A stretch of DNA of 64,000 nt from an uncultured Muribaculaceae bacterium (GCA_944321865.1 CALUMZ010000099.1:61896-125895), one strand, 5' to 3'; shown: positions 1-8,208, counted from the first letter of the stretch. Notes: a model not told the origin generated them from the sequence alone. Numbers and translations are program-made.

Positions 1-461
1 CTTTTTACGGTACCTATGGGTAATGAAAGTTTTTCGGCGATTTCTTTATAGGAATATCCGGCAAGGAATAATTTAAATGGTTGGCTGTCATTTTGGGAAC
101 AACAGTTTATAGTATTCAGAATTTCTTTTTTTGACAAATTGCTTTCGGGTGATACTTCTGATGCCTTATTACACATGGAATCGGGAATTGCGTTCCACAT
201 TTTCTCTTCTTTTGGAGGTCGTATTTTTGCCAATCGGCGACGATGGTTGATAAAAATGTTTTTCATTATTACACTTGACCAATTTCTGAAATTTGTGCCT
301 TGATTAAAGCGATTTTTATTGTCAAGGATTTTTAGTATGGTTTCTTGCAGCAAATCTTTGGCATCGTCTAAATTGAGAGTCAATTTATACGCTAATTTGA
401 GAAGCCAAGGTTGTGACATTAAAATTTGAGAAGTAATGTAATCATTGCCCGCCATAAGCAT
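1..461 (-). CDS. ECF-family RNA polymerase sigma factor (cut off by the window edge)
   Basis: This is a minus-strand reading frame that stays open to base 1, so the C-terminal end is missing. About 153 residues are visible from the ATG at 461-459; a second ATG lies two codons later. The early part fits sigma region 2 (LDDAKDLLQETILKI, then FRNWSSVIMKNIFINHRR). The last part fits the region 4 helix-turn-helix (LFLAGYSYKEIAEKLSLPIG then TVK). ECF sigma factors recruit RNA polymerase to dedicated promoters. No anti-sigma factor is visible, since the downstream side lies outside the window. The family call is firm; the regulon is unknown. Confidence 0.88.
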   Translation of the reverse strand, partial: MLMAGNDYITSQILMSQPWLLKLAYKLTLNLDDAKDLLQETILKILDNKNRFNQGTNFRNWSSVIMKNIFINHRRRLAKIRPPKEEKMWNAIPDSMCNKASEVSPESNLSKKEILNTINCCSQNDSQPFKLFLAGYSYKEIAEKLSLPIGTVK

Positions 462-796
462 AAGTGAAAAAAGTGATATTCAAATTTATAAATAGTTTTC
501 AATATTTCAAAGTTAAAGAGTTTTTATTTCAACTGAATAACAATGGCATTTGTGGGGATAAAATAATTTAATGATTCAGATATACTAATAGCCGTTATTG
601 TTGCCAGCGATTGTAAAAACATAGTTACGGGGTGTCCTAAAAAAGACTTGCATTTTCTTTATTTTGGTTTTCACACGATTGCGTGCTTGTAGTTGATTAG
701 TGTAATCGAAAACAACTATAAGAAGATACATTAACCATTGTTTTGGTCGGCGTGTGGGAGGATATAATTTTGCAGCACGAAAAAATAAGGAAATTT
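462..796. other. Intergenic gap with no convincing gene
   Basis: This AT-rich stretch lies between the divergent sigma-factor and ThrE-side genes. I see one short inverted repeat near 691-717 (TAGTTG pairing with CAACTA) and no open frame with coding character. It presumably carries the promoters of both flanking units, but I could not find a clear TTTG / TAnnTTTG pair. Confidence 0.5.
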
Positions 797-979
797 ATGA
801 CGACTCATTTAATCATTACATGGTTTGCCATTATAGGCATCTCGATCGTTGGTATTATGCTACGATGTATTGTGAAATTTAATAATTACACCAATCATTA
901 CCAGTTTATTAGTTTCAATACTCCTGAAGATTTCTTTGAAAGTGACGACGATGACAACGATGACGAGACCGAAGAGTAA
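797..979 (+). CDS. Small single-span membrane protein with an acidic tail, uncharacterised
   Basis: This 60-residue frame starts at ATG 797, preceded by AAGGA six bases upstream, which is a rare good ribosome-binding site in this window. One hydrophobic helix (LIITWFAIIGISIVGIMLRC, residues about 5-24) is followed by a polar part and a very acidic C-terminus (ESDDDDNDDETEE). The frame overlaps the beginning of the ThrE-type gene by about 20 bases, which suggests translational coupling. The repetitive GAC/GAT tail could in part be a shadow of the overlapping gene. I recognise no family. It may be a small accessory subunit of the exporter, but that is only inferred from position. Confidence 0.42.
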   Translation: MTTHLIITWFAIIGISIVGIMLRCIVKFNNYTNHYQFISFNTPEDFFESDDDDNDDETEE

Positions 980-1772
980 ATATATTGACATGGACGATGG
1001 TGAAATACACGATTATTTGAAAAGCACCTGTCTATTCTTGTCGAAATACGCATCTGCATTATTAGGCTGTGGCGCTACGTGTATAAGAATTGAAAAAAAT
1101 ATAGGTCGTATTGCCGACACGTTTGGTGTACATGTGGATATGACATTGTTGCCGGCTCATGTCATAGTAGTGGTATGGGATTGCGATCATACGCATTCTT
1201 ATAATTGTTCGGCGAAACCGATAGGCGGCATGACAGATTTTTGCCGTAATATAGAATTGAGTAAATTGAGTTGGCGAATAGTTGAGAAAAATTTATCATG
1301 TGATGAAGCGGCAATAGAACTTGATAGAATATTGAGCTTGCCTCAACTTAACAAGTGGATTGTATTGTTATTGACATCGGCTGCCAATGCTTCGTTTTGT
1401 CGATTGTTTGGCGGAGATTTCAAGGCTGTGGGAATAGTGTTTTGTGCGACTTTACTCGGATTCTTCTTAAAGCAGATAATGATTGAAGACAAAATCGATT
1501 TGCGCATAACTACTATCGCATCGGCCTTTCTTGCGTCTGTGGTTGGAGCTTCGGGATATTTATTCGGGATAAGTAACACACCGGAGCTCGCGCTTGGAAC
1601 AAGTGTTTTGTTCCTAATACCGGGAATTCCGTATATAAATGCCGGCAGTGATTTGTTTACCAATCATTATTTGTGTGCAGTGAGCAGGTTTATTCAAGCA
1701 GTCATTCTTACAATATGTCTTACGCTGGGCTTGTGTGGTGGAATGTTCTTGATGCAAATGAAATTCTTTTAA
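960..1772 (+). CDS. Threonine/serine exporter family protein, ThrE N-terminal domain (YjjP type)
   Basis: About 270 residues. An N-terminal soluble domain of DUF1212/ThrE type (LSKYASALLGCGATCIRIEK and a following beta-rich part) is followed by about five hydrophobic segments from residue 120 on. In Corynebacterium ThrE the soluble-plus-membrane part and a second five-helix part are fused. Here, as in E. coli YjjP/YjjB, they are two genes, and the partner follows 12 bases downstream. The pair probably exports small amino or organic acids across the inner membrane; the substrate cannot be read from sequence. Starts at 951, 960 and 990 are all possible; 960 is a compromise and no ribosome site decides it. 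Confidence 0.85.
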   Translation: MTRPKSKYIDMDDGEIHDYLKSTCLFLSKYASALLGCGATCIRIEKNIGRIADTFGVHVDMTLLPAHVIVVVWDCDHTHSYNCSAKPIGGMTDFCRNIELSKLSWRIVEKNLSCDEAAIELDRILSLPQLNKWIVLLLTSAANASFCRLFGGDFKAVGIVFCATLLGFFLKQIMIEDKIDLRITTIASAFLASVVGASGYLFGISNTPELALGTSVLFLIPGIPYINAGSDLFTNHYLCAVSRFIQAVILTICLTLGLCGGMFLMQMKFF

Positions 1773-1784
1773 AAAAGCAAGAAT

Positions 1785-2282
1785 ATGGAACTTTTAATTG
1801 AAATAATACAAGATATATTTTTCTCGGCCATTGCGGCAATTGGTTTTGCGAGCATAAGCAATACCCCGTTTTCGGCAATGAAATACTGTGCTTTTCTTGC
1901 GGCTATAGGGCACAGCCTTAGATTTGTCATGATGGAAAGTATGGAGGTTCACATAATAGTGGCAGCTGCCATTGCTGCATTTGTCATAGGTGTCGTGGCT
2001 ATACCGTTGGCCCCTAAAGCAAAATGCCCGCCCGAAACATTTTCATATCCGGCTTTATTGCCAATGATACCGGGGATGTATGCCTACCGTGCAGTGCAGG
2101 GCCTTGTGATGTGTTTGTCGAGCAGTGGGGAAGAGGCTTTTATGCATTATTTCTATTTGATGAATTATAACGGCCTGACATGTATAATTGTAGTTGCAGG
2201 AATGGTAATAGGGGTTACAATGCCCATTTTTGTATTCAAACGCATAGCATTCAGTGCAACACAAAATGTTACAAATGATTAA
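1785..2282 (+). CDS. Threonine/serine exporter family protein, C-terminal membrane half (YjjB type)
   Basis: This 165-residue, almost wholly hydrophobic protein has four to five predicted membrane helices and the sequence LLPMIPGMYAYRAVQGL, which resembles the conserved proline/glycine loop of ThrE_2 domains. It sits 12 bases after the YjjP-type gene and ends just before a hairpin, so the two form one transcript. The two polypeptides together should make the complete exporter. Confidence in the family is high because of the pairing; transport specificity is unknown. Confidence 0.85.
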   Translation: MELLIEIIQDIFFSAIAAIGFASISNTPFSAMKYCAFLAAIGHSLRFVMMESMEVHIIVAAAIAAFVIGVVAIPLAPKAKCPPETFSYPALLPMIPGMYAYRAVQGLVMCLSSSGEEAFMHYFYLMNYNGLTCIIVVAGMVIGVTMPIFVFKRIAFSATQNVTND

Positions 2283-2310
2283 ACCCAAAGTGAGCTTTAG
2301 ATTTGGGTTT
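2282..2310 (+). terminator. Hairpin terminator after the ThrE pair
   Basis: An inverted repeat of AACCCAAA with TTTGGGTT around a 13-base loop begins at the stop codon and is followed by an A/T-rich run. Its arms match the outer ends of the dispersed repeat family found at 3451, 38367 and 50288, so it may be a shrunken relic of that family. Confidence 0.5.
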
Positions 2311-2330
2311 AATAAAAATTTTTATCTTTG
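2302..2330 (+). promoter_or_regulatory. Bacteroidetes-type promoter for the LysR gene
   Basis: TTTG at 2302-2305 and TATCTTTG (TAnnTTTG) at 2323-2330 are separated by 17 bases, slightly short of the usual 19-21. Transcription would begin near 2335 and leave a leader of about 80 bases before ATG 2418. The TTTG box lies inside the right arm of the preceding hairpin. Confidence 0.5.
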
Positions 2331-2417
2331 CAAAATAAGCGGTGCTTCGGGTTAATGTTAAGGTATAACGTTTATCCGTTTCACACTTGATTTGAGCTAT
2401 ATTAATGCATACTGAAT

Positions 2418-3329
2418 ATGGAATTGAGACAATTGAAATATTTTTGTAAAACTGCCGATTCACTTAATTTTTCAGAGGCGGCAAAGTCATTGTTTGTAAC
2501 ACAAAGTACATTGTCTCAGCAAATAAAGCAACTGGAGACAGAACTCGGAGTACAACTTTTTCAGCGGAACAGTCACGGAGTGGCATTGACAGAGATGGGA
2601 CTGGAATTGTTGCCATATGCAAAATCTACGCTCAGTAAAGCTGAGTCGTGTATTGAACATATCAGGGATGTCCAAAATCTCATGACAGGTACATTAAACA
2701 TTGGTGTGACATACACTTTCAGTCCGACTTTGAATGAGACATTGCTCACATTCATGAAACGGTATCCGGATGTTAAATTGAACATCTATAATAAAACGAT
2801 GGAAGAACTAATGTCGATGCTTGAGAAACGTGACGTCGATATAGTTTTGTCGTTTAAGCCGACTCAAGCATACGGCCGTATTGAATCTCACATTTTGTTT
2901 GACAATCACCTTGATGTGGTTGTTAATAAGAATCACGAATTAGCTACATGCAAAAGTATTGATTTGACAAAATTACAACAATATAAAATTGCCTTACCCG
3001 GCAAAGGATTACAAGCTCGCAACCAGTTTGATATAATCGTAGCAAATAAAGGATATGAATTTGACTGCCCTATAGAACTTAATGAAGTGAATATATTGCT
3101 GAAAATAGTATCACACAGCGACTTTGTAACCATATTGTCGGAAGCGACAATCTATGGGGAACAAAACCTTGTGGCTGTGCCAATAGATGCTCCCGGGACG
3201 CAAATGGAGGGGTGTGTGCATGTCTTAAAAGACAGTTACCGCAAGTGTTCGGCAATAGAGTTTGTGAAATTATTGTGTGAATCTGAATCGATAAAGAAAA
3301 AAGCATTTAATTGGCTTCATAGTTCATAG
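2418..3329 (+). CDS. LysR-family transcriptional regulator
   Basis: 303 residues. The N-terminal winged helix-turn-helix is classic for LysR (MELRQLKYFCKTADSLNFSE, then AAKSLFVTQSTLSQQIKQLE, residues 1-60). From about residue 90 on comes the two-lobed periplasmic-binding-like effector domain. The overall length is normal for the family. Regulators of this kind bind DNA as tetramers and respond to a small molecule. It stands alone on the plus strand, with the amino-acid exporter pair upstream; that exporter could be a target, but no operator half-sites are evident. The effector cannot be predicted. Confidence 0.93.
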   Translation: MELRQLKYFCKTADSLNFSEAAKSLFVTQSTLSQQIKQLETELGVQLFQRNSHGVALTEMGLELLPYAKSTLSKAESCIEHIRDVQNLMTGTLNIGVTYTFSPTLNETLLTFMKRYPDVKLNIYNKTMEELMSMLEKRDVDIVLSFKPTQAYGRIESHILFDNHLDVVVNKNHELATCKSIDLTKLQQYKIALPGKGLQARNQFDIIVANKGYEFDCPIELNEVNILLKIVSHSDFVTILSEATIYGEQNLVAVPIDAPGTQMEGCVHVLKDSYRKCSAIEFVKLLCESESIKKKAFNWLHSS

Positions 3330-3352
3330 CCGACAGGAGTTTGTTAAGGAAT

Positions 3353-3399
3353 CAAGTCAAAGTGGTATACACATGACGTATGCTACTTTGACTTGTTTT
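3353..3399 (+). terminator. Rho-independent terminator of the LysR gene
   Basis: CAAGTCAAAGT (3353-3363) pairs with ACTTTGACTTG (3385-3395), with further interrupted pairing inside, and is followed by a T-rich run (TTTTGTTTTT). It lies 24 bases after the LysR stop codon. Confidence 0.8.
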
Positions 3400-3450
3400 G
3401 TTTTTATAAGGTATTGCAAAGTGCCATTTTGGGAAAACTATTTGGAATTA

Positions 3451-3628
3451 AACTCAAAACGGTCATTAGACCGCAAAAAATTTGTTTTGAGAGAACTTTT
3501 TATGCCGCTTTTTAGTTTCTGCCGGCAGTTTCCCAAGACATGAATCTTGACATGCCTGCGGTTCATGCCTTGAAAACCTGTTGACATAATTCTAAAATCG
3601 TCATAAAGTCTAATGACCGATTTGGGTT
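3451..3628. repeat. Dispersed palindromic repeat, copy 1 (long form, about 178 bases)
   Basis: The ends are inverted copies. The left end carries CGGTCATTAGACCG (3460-3473); the right end, read on the other strand, is AACCCAAATCGGTCATTAGA. Shared interior blocks are TTTTTATG, TTTTTAGTTTCTGCCGGCA and CTAAAATCG-CATAAA. This copy has about 55 bases (roughly 3530-3585) that copy 3 lacks. It has no open frame. The CGGTC-ATTA-GACCG core forms a compact hairpin followed by TTTT on the minus strand. Confidence 0.8.
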
Positions 3629-3677
3629 AAAGAATTTATTTCTTGATTTTGCTCATTGAATTATTTCGCAAAAATAG

Positions 3678-3685
3678 TATATTTG
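3678..3685 (+). promoter_or_regulatory. TAnnTTTG promoter box before the DUF2461 gene
   Basis: TATATTTG lies only 7 bases before ATG 3693. No good TTTG box sits at the correct distance. If this box is used, the mRNA starts at about 3690, so either the 3693 start is nearly leaderless or the in-frame ATG at 3708 is used. Confidence 0.45.
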
Positions 3686-3692
3686 TATAACA

Positions 3693-4382
3693 ATGGAATA
3701 TGAAAAAATGAAGAAAGAAAATAATGATTATATGCGCCGTCTGTTTGACTTCTTGAACAGGTTGGCTCAAAATAACAACCGTGAGTGGTTTCATCAAAAC
3801 AAAGATGAATTTGACGAGTTGCGGCTATTGTGGCAACACGATGTGCAACGACTTATCGATACAATGGCTGAATATGACGATACATTAAATGGTGTTGATG
3901 TAAAAGATTGCGTATACCGTATATATCGAGACATAAGATTCAGCCCAAATAAATTGCCATATAAAATATATTTCGGGGCCGTAATTGCACAGGGTGGAAG
4001 GAAAACGCCCAAGGGATGCTATTACTTACATATTCAACCCGGGGCGAGTGGACTGCATGGGGGAATATGGTGTCCTGAAATGCCTTTGCTCACTCAATTA
4101 CGCCATGAAATAGAGGATAATATAGATGAGTTCGTCTCAATTCTTAATGATAAGAATTTTTGTAACAGATACTCATTGACCGGAGAATCATTGAAAACTA
4201 TGCCGAAAGGGTTTGATAGAAACTCTCCGTATGGCAAGTACATAAAAATGAAAGAGTTCTTGGCGTCAATGCCTGTGGCAGACAATTATTTTTATTCCGA
4301 AGATTGGGTGTCGCATGCAGCTGCCGATTTCAAACACTTGAAGCCATTTAATGACTTCTTGAATTATGTGTTTGAAATGTAA
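3693..4382 (+). CDS. DUF2461 domain-containing protein
   Basis: 229 residues. It matches the DUF2461/TIGR02453 pattern: a DFLNRLAQNNNREWFHQNKD start, then a charged helix, then CVYRIYRDIRFSPNKLPYKI and GCYYLHIQPG. The biochemical function of this family is not established. It is widespread in Bacteroidetes and usually stands alone, as here. In-frame ATG codons at 3693, 3708 and 3732 leave the start uncertain; the promoter box makes 3708 attractive. No signal peptide or membrane segment is seen, so a cytoplasmic protein is expected. Confidence 0.9.
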   Translation: MEYEKMKKENNDYMRRLFDFLNRLAQNNNREWFHQNKDEFDELRLLWQHDVQRLIDTMAEYDDTLNGVDVKDCVYRIYRDIRFSPNKLPYKIYFGAVIAQGGRKTPKGCYYLHIQPGASGLHGGIWCPEMPLLTQLRHEIEDNIDEFVSILNDKNFCNRYSLTGESLKTMPKGFDRNSPYGKYIKMKEFLASMPVADNYFYSEDWVSHAAADFKHLKPFNDFLNYVFEM

Positions 4383-4510
4383 TATCTTGCGGTAATATTG
4401 GCACAAACAAGCGATAAATGTGCCAAAGGTTAATCTTTGGTTAAACGTTAATACCGCACCGAATTATTATTAAATTTGTAATAAACAAACGACTATATAC
4501 TATATATACT

Positions 4511-4744
4511 ATGGCAAAGATAAGAGGCGCTGTAACAGTGAACATAGAACGTTGCAAAGGTTGCAACTTATGTGTTGTGGCATGTCCCGCAAAAGTATTA
4601 TCACTTCAACCTAAAGAGGTAAATAATCGTGGCTATCATTTTGCATATATGAGCACCCCTGATAATTGCATAGGGTGTAGCAGTTGTGCATTGGTTTGCC
4701 CTGATGCTTGTATAGAGGTTTATAGGGTAAAGGTTGATGAATAA
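4511..4744 (+). CDS. 2-oxoacid:ferredoxin oxidoreductase, 4Fe-4S ferredoxin (delta) subunit
   Basis: 77 residues with two CxxCxxCxxxCP clusters ([12 protein letters not shown] at about 17-28; [12 protein letters not shown] at about 57-68), the pattern of the small ferredoxin subunit of the KOR/VOR family. It should pass electrons from the thiamine-diphosphate site to free ferredoxin. It is the first gene of a four-gene operon with the alpha, beta and gamma subunits. A TAAATTTG promoter box at 4471-4478 lies about 33 bases upstream. It acts in the cytoplasm. Confidence 0.93.
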   Translation: MAKIRGAVTVNIERCKGCNLCVVACPAKVLSLQPKEVNNRGYHFAYMSTPDNCIGCSSCALVCPDACIEVYRVKVDE

Positions 4745-4778
4745 CGAATTTAATAATGAAAAATAAGGCTTACGAGAT

Positions 4779-5864
4779 ATGGAAGAAGTTAGATTAATGA
4801 AAGGAAATGAAGCCTTGGCTCATGCTGCGATACGGTATGGGGCCGATGGCTATTTCGGGTATCCTATAACACCTCAGTCGGAAGTTCTTGAGGTATTGGA
4901 AGAGCAACGTCCATGGGAAACAACGGGAATGGTTGTCCTTCAAGCCGAGAGCGAGCTGGCTGCCATAAACATGGTTTATGGAGGAGCCTCGTGTGGAAAG
5001 GTGGTGTTCACGTCATCATCAAGTCCGGGCATCAGTCTGATGCAGGAAGGTATTTCTTATATTGCAGCAAGCGAAGTACCGGCATTAATAGTAAATGTAA
5101 TGCGGGGAGGTCCCGGTCTTGGCACTATTCATCCATCACAAGCCGATTATTTCCAAGCCGTGAAAGGTGGTGGGCATGGCGATTATCATCTTATAGTACT
5201 CGCACCAAGCAGTGTGCAAGAAATGTGCGATTTTATGTGGCTTGGGTGGGATTTGGCTTTCAAATACCGAACTCCTGCCATGTTGCTTGCCGACGGATTG
5301 GTGGGACAGATGATGGAAAAAGTGATATTGCCGGAACCGCGTCCACGTAGGACGGAAGAACAGATAAGGGAACAATGTCCGTGGGCGATAAACGGGCGTA
5401 AAAATATGAGGAAGCGTAATGTTGTGACATCTCTCGAACTTGATGACGAACTCATGGAGCAGAACAATTTGCGTTTTCAACGGACATATAAGGAAATCGA
5501 AAAAAATGAAGTAAGGTATGAAGCTATAAATACCGATGACTGCGATTATTTGTTTGTGGCATTCGGCAGTATGGCCAGAATATGCCTGAAAGTTATGGAA
5601 ATTGCAAAGGAGCAAGGGCTTAAAATAGGGTTATTACGTCCCATAACATTATGGCCTTTCCCATCAAAACAGATTAAGGAGATTTCCCAAAATGTGAAAG
5701 GGATTATGGTAGTGGAATTATCGGCCGGACAGATGATTGAAGATGTGAAATTGGCTGTGGAATGTAAACTGGATGTTAAGCACTATGGCCGATTGGGTGG
5801 TATAGTCCCGACTCCGGAAGAGGTACTTGAATCTTTGATTGCTCAATTTTCAATTAACCGATAA
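4779..5864 (+). CDS. vorB: 2-oxoacid:ferredoxin oxidoreductase alpha subunit (VorB-like)
   Basis: 361 residues. The N-terminal pyrimidine-binding domain of the pyruvate:ferredoxin oxidoreductase superfamily begins with GNEALAHAAIRYGADGYFGY and the PITPQSE motif. The C-terminal half holds the transketolase C-like domain (YLFVAFGSMARICLKVMEIA, LRPITLWPFP). The length and organisation match subunits annotated as 3-methyl-2-oxobutanoate:ferredoxin oxidoreductase VorB. The reaction is oxidative decarboxylation of branched 2-oxoacids, or possibly 2-oxoglutarate, to acyl-CoA with reduction of ferredoxin; the enzyme is reversible in anaerobes. Substrate choice between VOR and KOR is not certain from sequence alone. 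Confidence 0.92.
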   Translation: MEEVRLMKGNEALAHAAIRYGADGYFGYPITPQSEVLEVLEEQRPWETTGMVVLQAESELAAINMVYGGASCGKVVFTSSSSPGISLMQEGISYIAASEVPALIVNVMRGGPGLGTIHPSQADYFQAVKGGGHGDYHLIVLAPSSVQEMCDFMWLGWDLAFKYRTPAMLLADGLVGQMMEKVILPEPRPRRTEEQIREQCPWAINGRKNMRKRNVVTSLELDDELMEQNNLRFQRTYKEIEKNEVRYEAINTDDCDYLFVAFGSMARICLKVMEIAKEQGLKIGLLRPITLWPFPSKQIKEISQNVKGIMVVELSAGQMIEDVKLAVECKLDVKHYGRLGGIVPTPEEVLESLIAQFSINR

Positions 5865-5882
5865 TGAATAATATAATAAACT

Positions 5883-6644
5883 ATGGATATTCAAGATATA
5901 ATAAAGCCCGAAAATCAAGTTTATAGAAAGCCGGCGTTACTCAACGATTCCCACATGCATTATTGCCCCGGGTGCAGCCATGGGGTTGTGCATAAATTGG
6001 TTGCCGAGGTTATTGAAGAATTGGGTGCTGCCGAAATAGCGATAGGCATAGCACCGGTGGGGTGTGCGGTATTTGCATATAATTATATAGACGTAGACTG
6101 GATTGAGGCCCCTCATGGCAGAGCTCCGGCCCTTGCTACAGCGGCGAAACGTTTGCAACCCGATAAACTTGTATTTACATACCAAGGCGATGGTGACATG
6201 GCTGCAATTGGAACGGCAGAGTCTCTTCATGCTGCAAACCGAGGGGAGAATATTGCAATGATTTTCATAAATAATGGCATTTACGGTATGACCGGAGGGC
6301 AGATGGCTCCCACTACGTTGCTTGGTATGAAAACTTCTACGACTCCATACGGGCGCAGGGCCGATTTAAATGGTTATCCATTGGCGATTACCGGATTGAT
6401 GGCTCAACTTGACGGCACATGCTACGTGACGCGTCAGAGCGTGGAAACACCGGCTGCTGTGCGCAAGGCAAAAGCTGCATTGCGTAAAGCATTTGAAAAC
6501 AGTATGAAAGGAAAAGGTACGTCGGTTGTGGAAATTGTGAGTACATGCAATTCGGGATGGAAGATGTCGCCGGCTGATGCCAATAAGTGGATGGAAGAAA
6601 ATATGTTTAAAAAATACCCCATAGGAGACTTAAAAAACGAATGA
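5883..6644 (+). CDS. 2-oxoacid:ferredoxin oxidoreductase beta subunit (thiamine-diphosphate binding)
   Basis: 253 residues. Diagnostic motifs are HYCPGCSHG near residue 27 and GIAPVGCAVF. The thiamine-diphosphate/Mg motif is GDGDMAAIGTAESLHAANRG followed by INNGIYGMTGGQ. This is the catalytic half-site that works with the alpha subunit encoded 18 bases upstream. Its stop codon overlaps the start of the gamma gene by 4 bases (ATGA), so the two are translationally coupled. The length is typical of the KOR/VOR beta family. Confidence 0.93.
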   Translation: MDIQDIIKPENQVYRKPALLNDSHMHYCPGCSHGVVHKLVAEVIEELGAAEIAIGIAPVGCAVFAYNYIDVDWIEAPHGRAPALATAAKRLQPDKLVFTYQGDGDMAAIGTAESLHAANRGENIAMIFINNGIYGMTGGQMAPTTLLGMKTSTTPYGRRADLNGYPLAITGLMAQLDGTCYVTRQSVETPAAVRKAKAALRKAFENSMKGKGTSVVEIVSTCNSGWKMSPADANKWMEENMFKKYPIGDLKNE

Positions 6645-7189
6645 CAATTATGAAAGAGGAGATAGTAATAGCAGGTTTCGGAGGCCAAGGAGTCTTGTCA
6701 ATGGGTAAAATTCTTGCTTATTCGGGACTTATGGAAGATAAGGAAGTAACATGGATGCCCTCGTATGGTCCTGAACAACGTGGTGGAACTGCAAATGTTA
6801 CGGTGATATTGAGTGATGATCGTATAAGTTCTCCGGTACTGAATTCGTATGATACGGCTGTAATTCTCAACCAACAAAGCCTTGACAAATTTGAAAGCAA
6901 AGTAAAACCGGGCGGTGTGTTGATATATGATAATTACGGCATTCACACGCCTCCCACTCGAACGGACATTCATATATACAAGATTGAAGCAATGGAGGCT
7001 ACATTTGACATAAAAAATGCGAAAGCTTTCAATATGATAGTACTAGGGGCATTGTTAAAAGTGAAACCAATAGTTTCAATAGAAAGTGTAATAAAGGCAT
7101 TGAAAAAAACTTTGCCCGAACGTCACCACCATTTAATACCCATGAATGAACAGGCATTGCAAATGGGTATGGGGTTGATTAAAGAATAA
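6641..7189 (+). CDS. 2-oxoacid:acceptor oxidoreductase gamma subunit
   Basis: 182 residues, of which GFGGQGVLSMGKILAYSGL near the N-terminus is the family signature, followed by MPSYGPEQRGGTANV. It is the CoA-binding gamma domain of 2-oxoacid:ferredoxin oxidoreductases. It starts within the stop codon of the beta gene and closes the operon, which ends at a strong hairpin. An alternative start is the ATG at 6650 (MKEEIVIAGF). Confidence 0.93.
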   Translation: MTIMKEEIVIAGFGGQGVLSMGKILAYSGLMEDKEVTWMPSYGPEQRGGTANVTVILSDDRISSPVLNSYDTAVILNQQSLDKFESKVKPGGVLIYDNYGIHTPPTRTDIHIYKIEAMEATFDIKNAKAFNMIVLGALLKVKPIVSIESVIKALKKTLPERHHHLIPMNEQALQMGMGLIKE

Positions 7190-7222
7190 ATGTAATAGTA
7201 GTGGCTGTGTTAAAAAATGAAG

Positions 7223-7260
7223 TACCCCCCGGAAGTTTCTTGTCAAACTTCCGGGGGTAT
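7223..7260 (+). terminator. Rho-independent terminator of the oxidoreductase operon
   Basis: GTACCCCCCGGAAGTTT pairs with AAACTTCCGGGGGTA around a 6-base loop, with one bulged base. The stem is GC-rich, about 35 bases after the gamma stop codon, and is followed by TTTCATT. It can also serve the convergent amidase gene. Confidence 0.85.
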
Positions 7261-7339
7261 TTCATTAATTACCATGTAGCCCTTGTTTCTACGATAGGGG
7301 CTGCTATGTGCCTGCATGACCCTGCTACAGGCATTTTTT

Positions 7340-8158
7340 TTATATACTGACTGTGAAGTTGTCGGCATCTTTCCACGCCGGAAATTTTTCTTTAAATTGG
7401 CATAAGGCATCACGATTAAGCGAGTGGGTTATTATTTTCCCAAGAGGTATTTTTATTTCCTGTGTTTGGCATTCTATGCCTTTGTAATCATATATTACAG
7501 ACGAAGAAGCATAATCTATGCCATTGGGATCTATTCCTGATCTGTTTGCTCCACACACGTAGCATTCGTTTTCGATTGCGCGTGCTGCGAGCAGGGTATG
7601 CCAAGGGTGTACTCGTACTTTTGGCCAATTGGCAATTGTGATTAGCAGGTCGTAACTTTCATTTTTGTCATATTTGTTACGGCACCAGACGGGGAAGCGC
7701 AAATCATAACATACAATTATTTTGATATTCCATCCCCTGAATCTGATAGTCGGGGGTAAGGTGACTCCGGGATTGTATATTTCACGTTCGCCCCCCATTC
7801 TGAATAGATGGTGCTTGTCATAGAACGTTTCATCTCCGTTTGGCTCGATAAAGAATGCCCGGTTATAAAGTTGGCTTGCAGTGGAAGCAAGGAAACTGCC
7901 AGTTATTGCAACATGATGAGAGGCCGCAATTTTATTTAATGCAGCAATTGTTCCTTGAGTGTTCCTTTCGGCCAATTCTGCAGCTTTTTCATAGCTGTCG
8001 GTTATGAACCCTGTTGAGAACATTTCGGGAAGAATCACGACATCGGTGCCATGTGGAATTTTATTAAATGCGTCAATTACTATATTTAAATTCGCATTTT
8101 TGTCGCCCCATTTTATGTCGTATTCTAATATGGCAATGTTGAGATTACTATTTAGCAT
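7340..8158 (-). CDS. Nitrilase-superfamily amidohydrolase (omega-amidase / YafV-like)
   Basis: 272 residues with the complete Glu-Lys-Cys triad: E45 (VILPEMFSTGF), K115 (YDKHHLFR) and C150 (IIVCYDLRFP). The sequence around the cysteine and the MGGE(R) loop resemble the YafV/Nit2 omega-amidase branch, which hydrolyses 2-oxoglutaramate or 2-oxosuccinamate produced by glutamine/asparagine transamination. The exact substrate is inferred. It is a cytoplasmic protein. It lies downstream of two small minus-strand genes, but a strong hairpin at 8175-8208 separates it from them, so it is probably transcribed on its own. Confidence 0.9.
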   Translation of the reverse strand: MLNSNLNIAILEYDIKWGDKNANLNIVIDAFNKIPHGTDVVILPEMFSTGFITDSYEKAAELAERNTQGTIAALNKIAASHHVAITGSFLASTASQLYNRAFFIEPNGDETFYDKHHLFRMGGEREIYNPGVTLPPTIRFRGWNIKIIVCYDLRFPVWCRNKYDKNESYDLLITIANWPKVRVHPWHTLLAARAIENECYVCGANRSGIDPNGIDYASSSVIYDYKGIECQTQEIKIPLGKIITHSLNRDALCQFKEKFPAWKDADNFTVSI

Positions 8159-8174
8159 GTTTATGTATAAGAAA

Positions 8175-8208
8175 TGCGTAAGAGGCAGTTATAGTTGCCT
8201 CTTACGCA
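8175..8208 (-). terminator. Perfect hairpin between the small conserved gene and the amidase
   Basis: TGCGTAAGAGGCA is perfectly inverted over 13 bases around an 8-base loop. It sits 35 bases after the stop of the minus-strand gene at 8243 and 17 bases before the amidase ATG. The T-run is weak on either strand, so it could be a terminator or a stability/attenuation stem. Confidence 0.6.

Noticed and set aside
3451..3628. A complete insertion sequence
   Set aside because: Inverted ends are present, but the element is far too short and has no open frame, so it can only be a non-autonomous repeat.
5136..5615. A 159-codon minus-strand frame inside vorB
   Set aside because: It is the antisense shadow of a clear 2-oxoacid oxidoreductase subunit.
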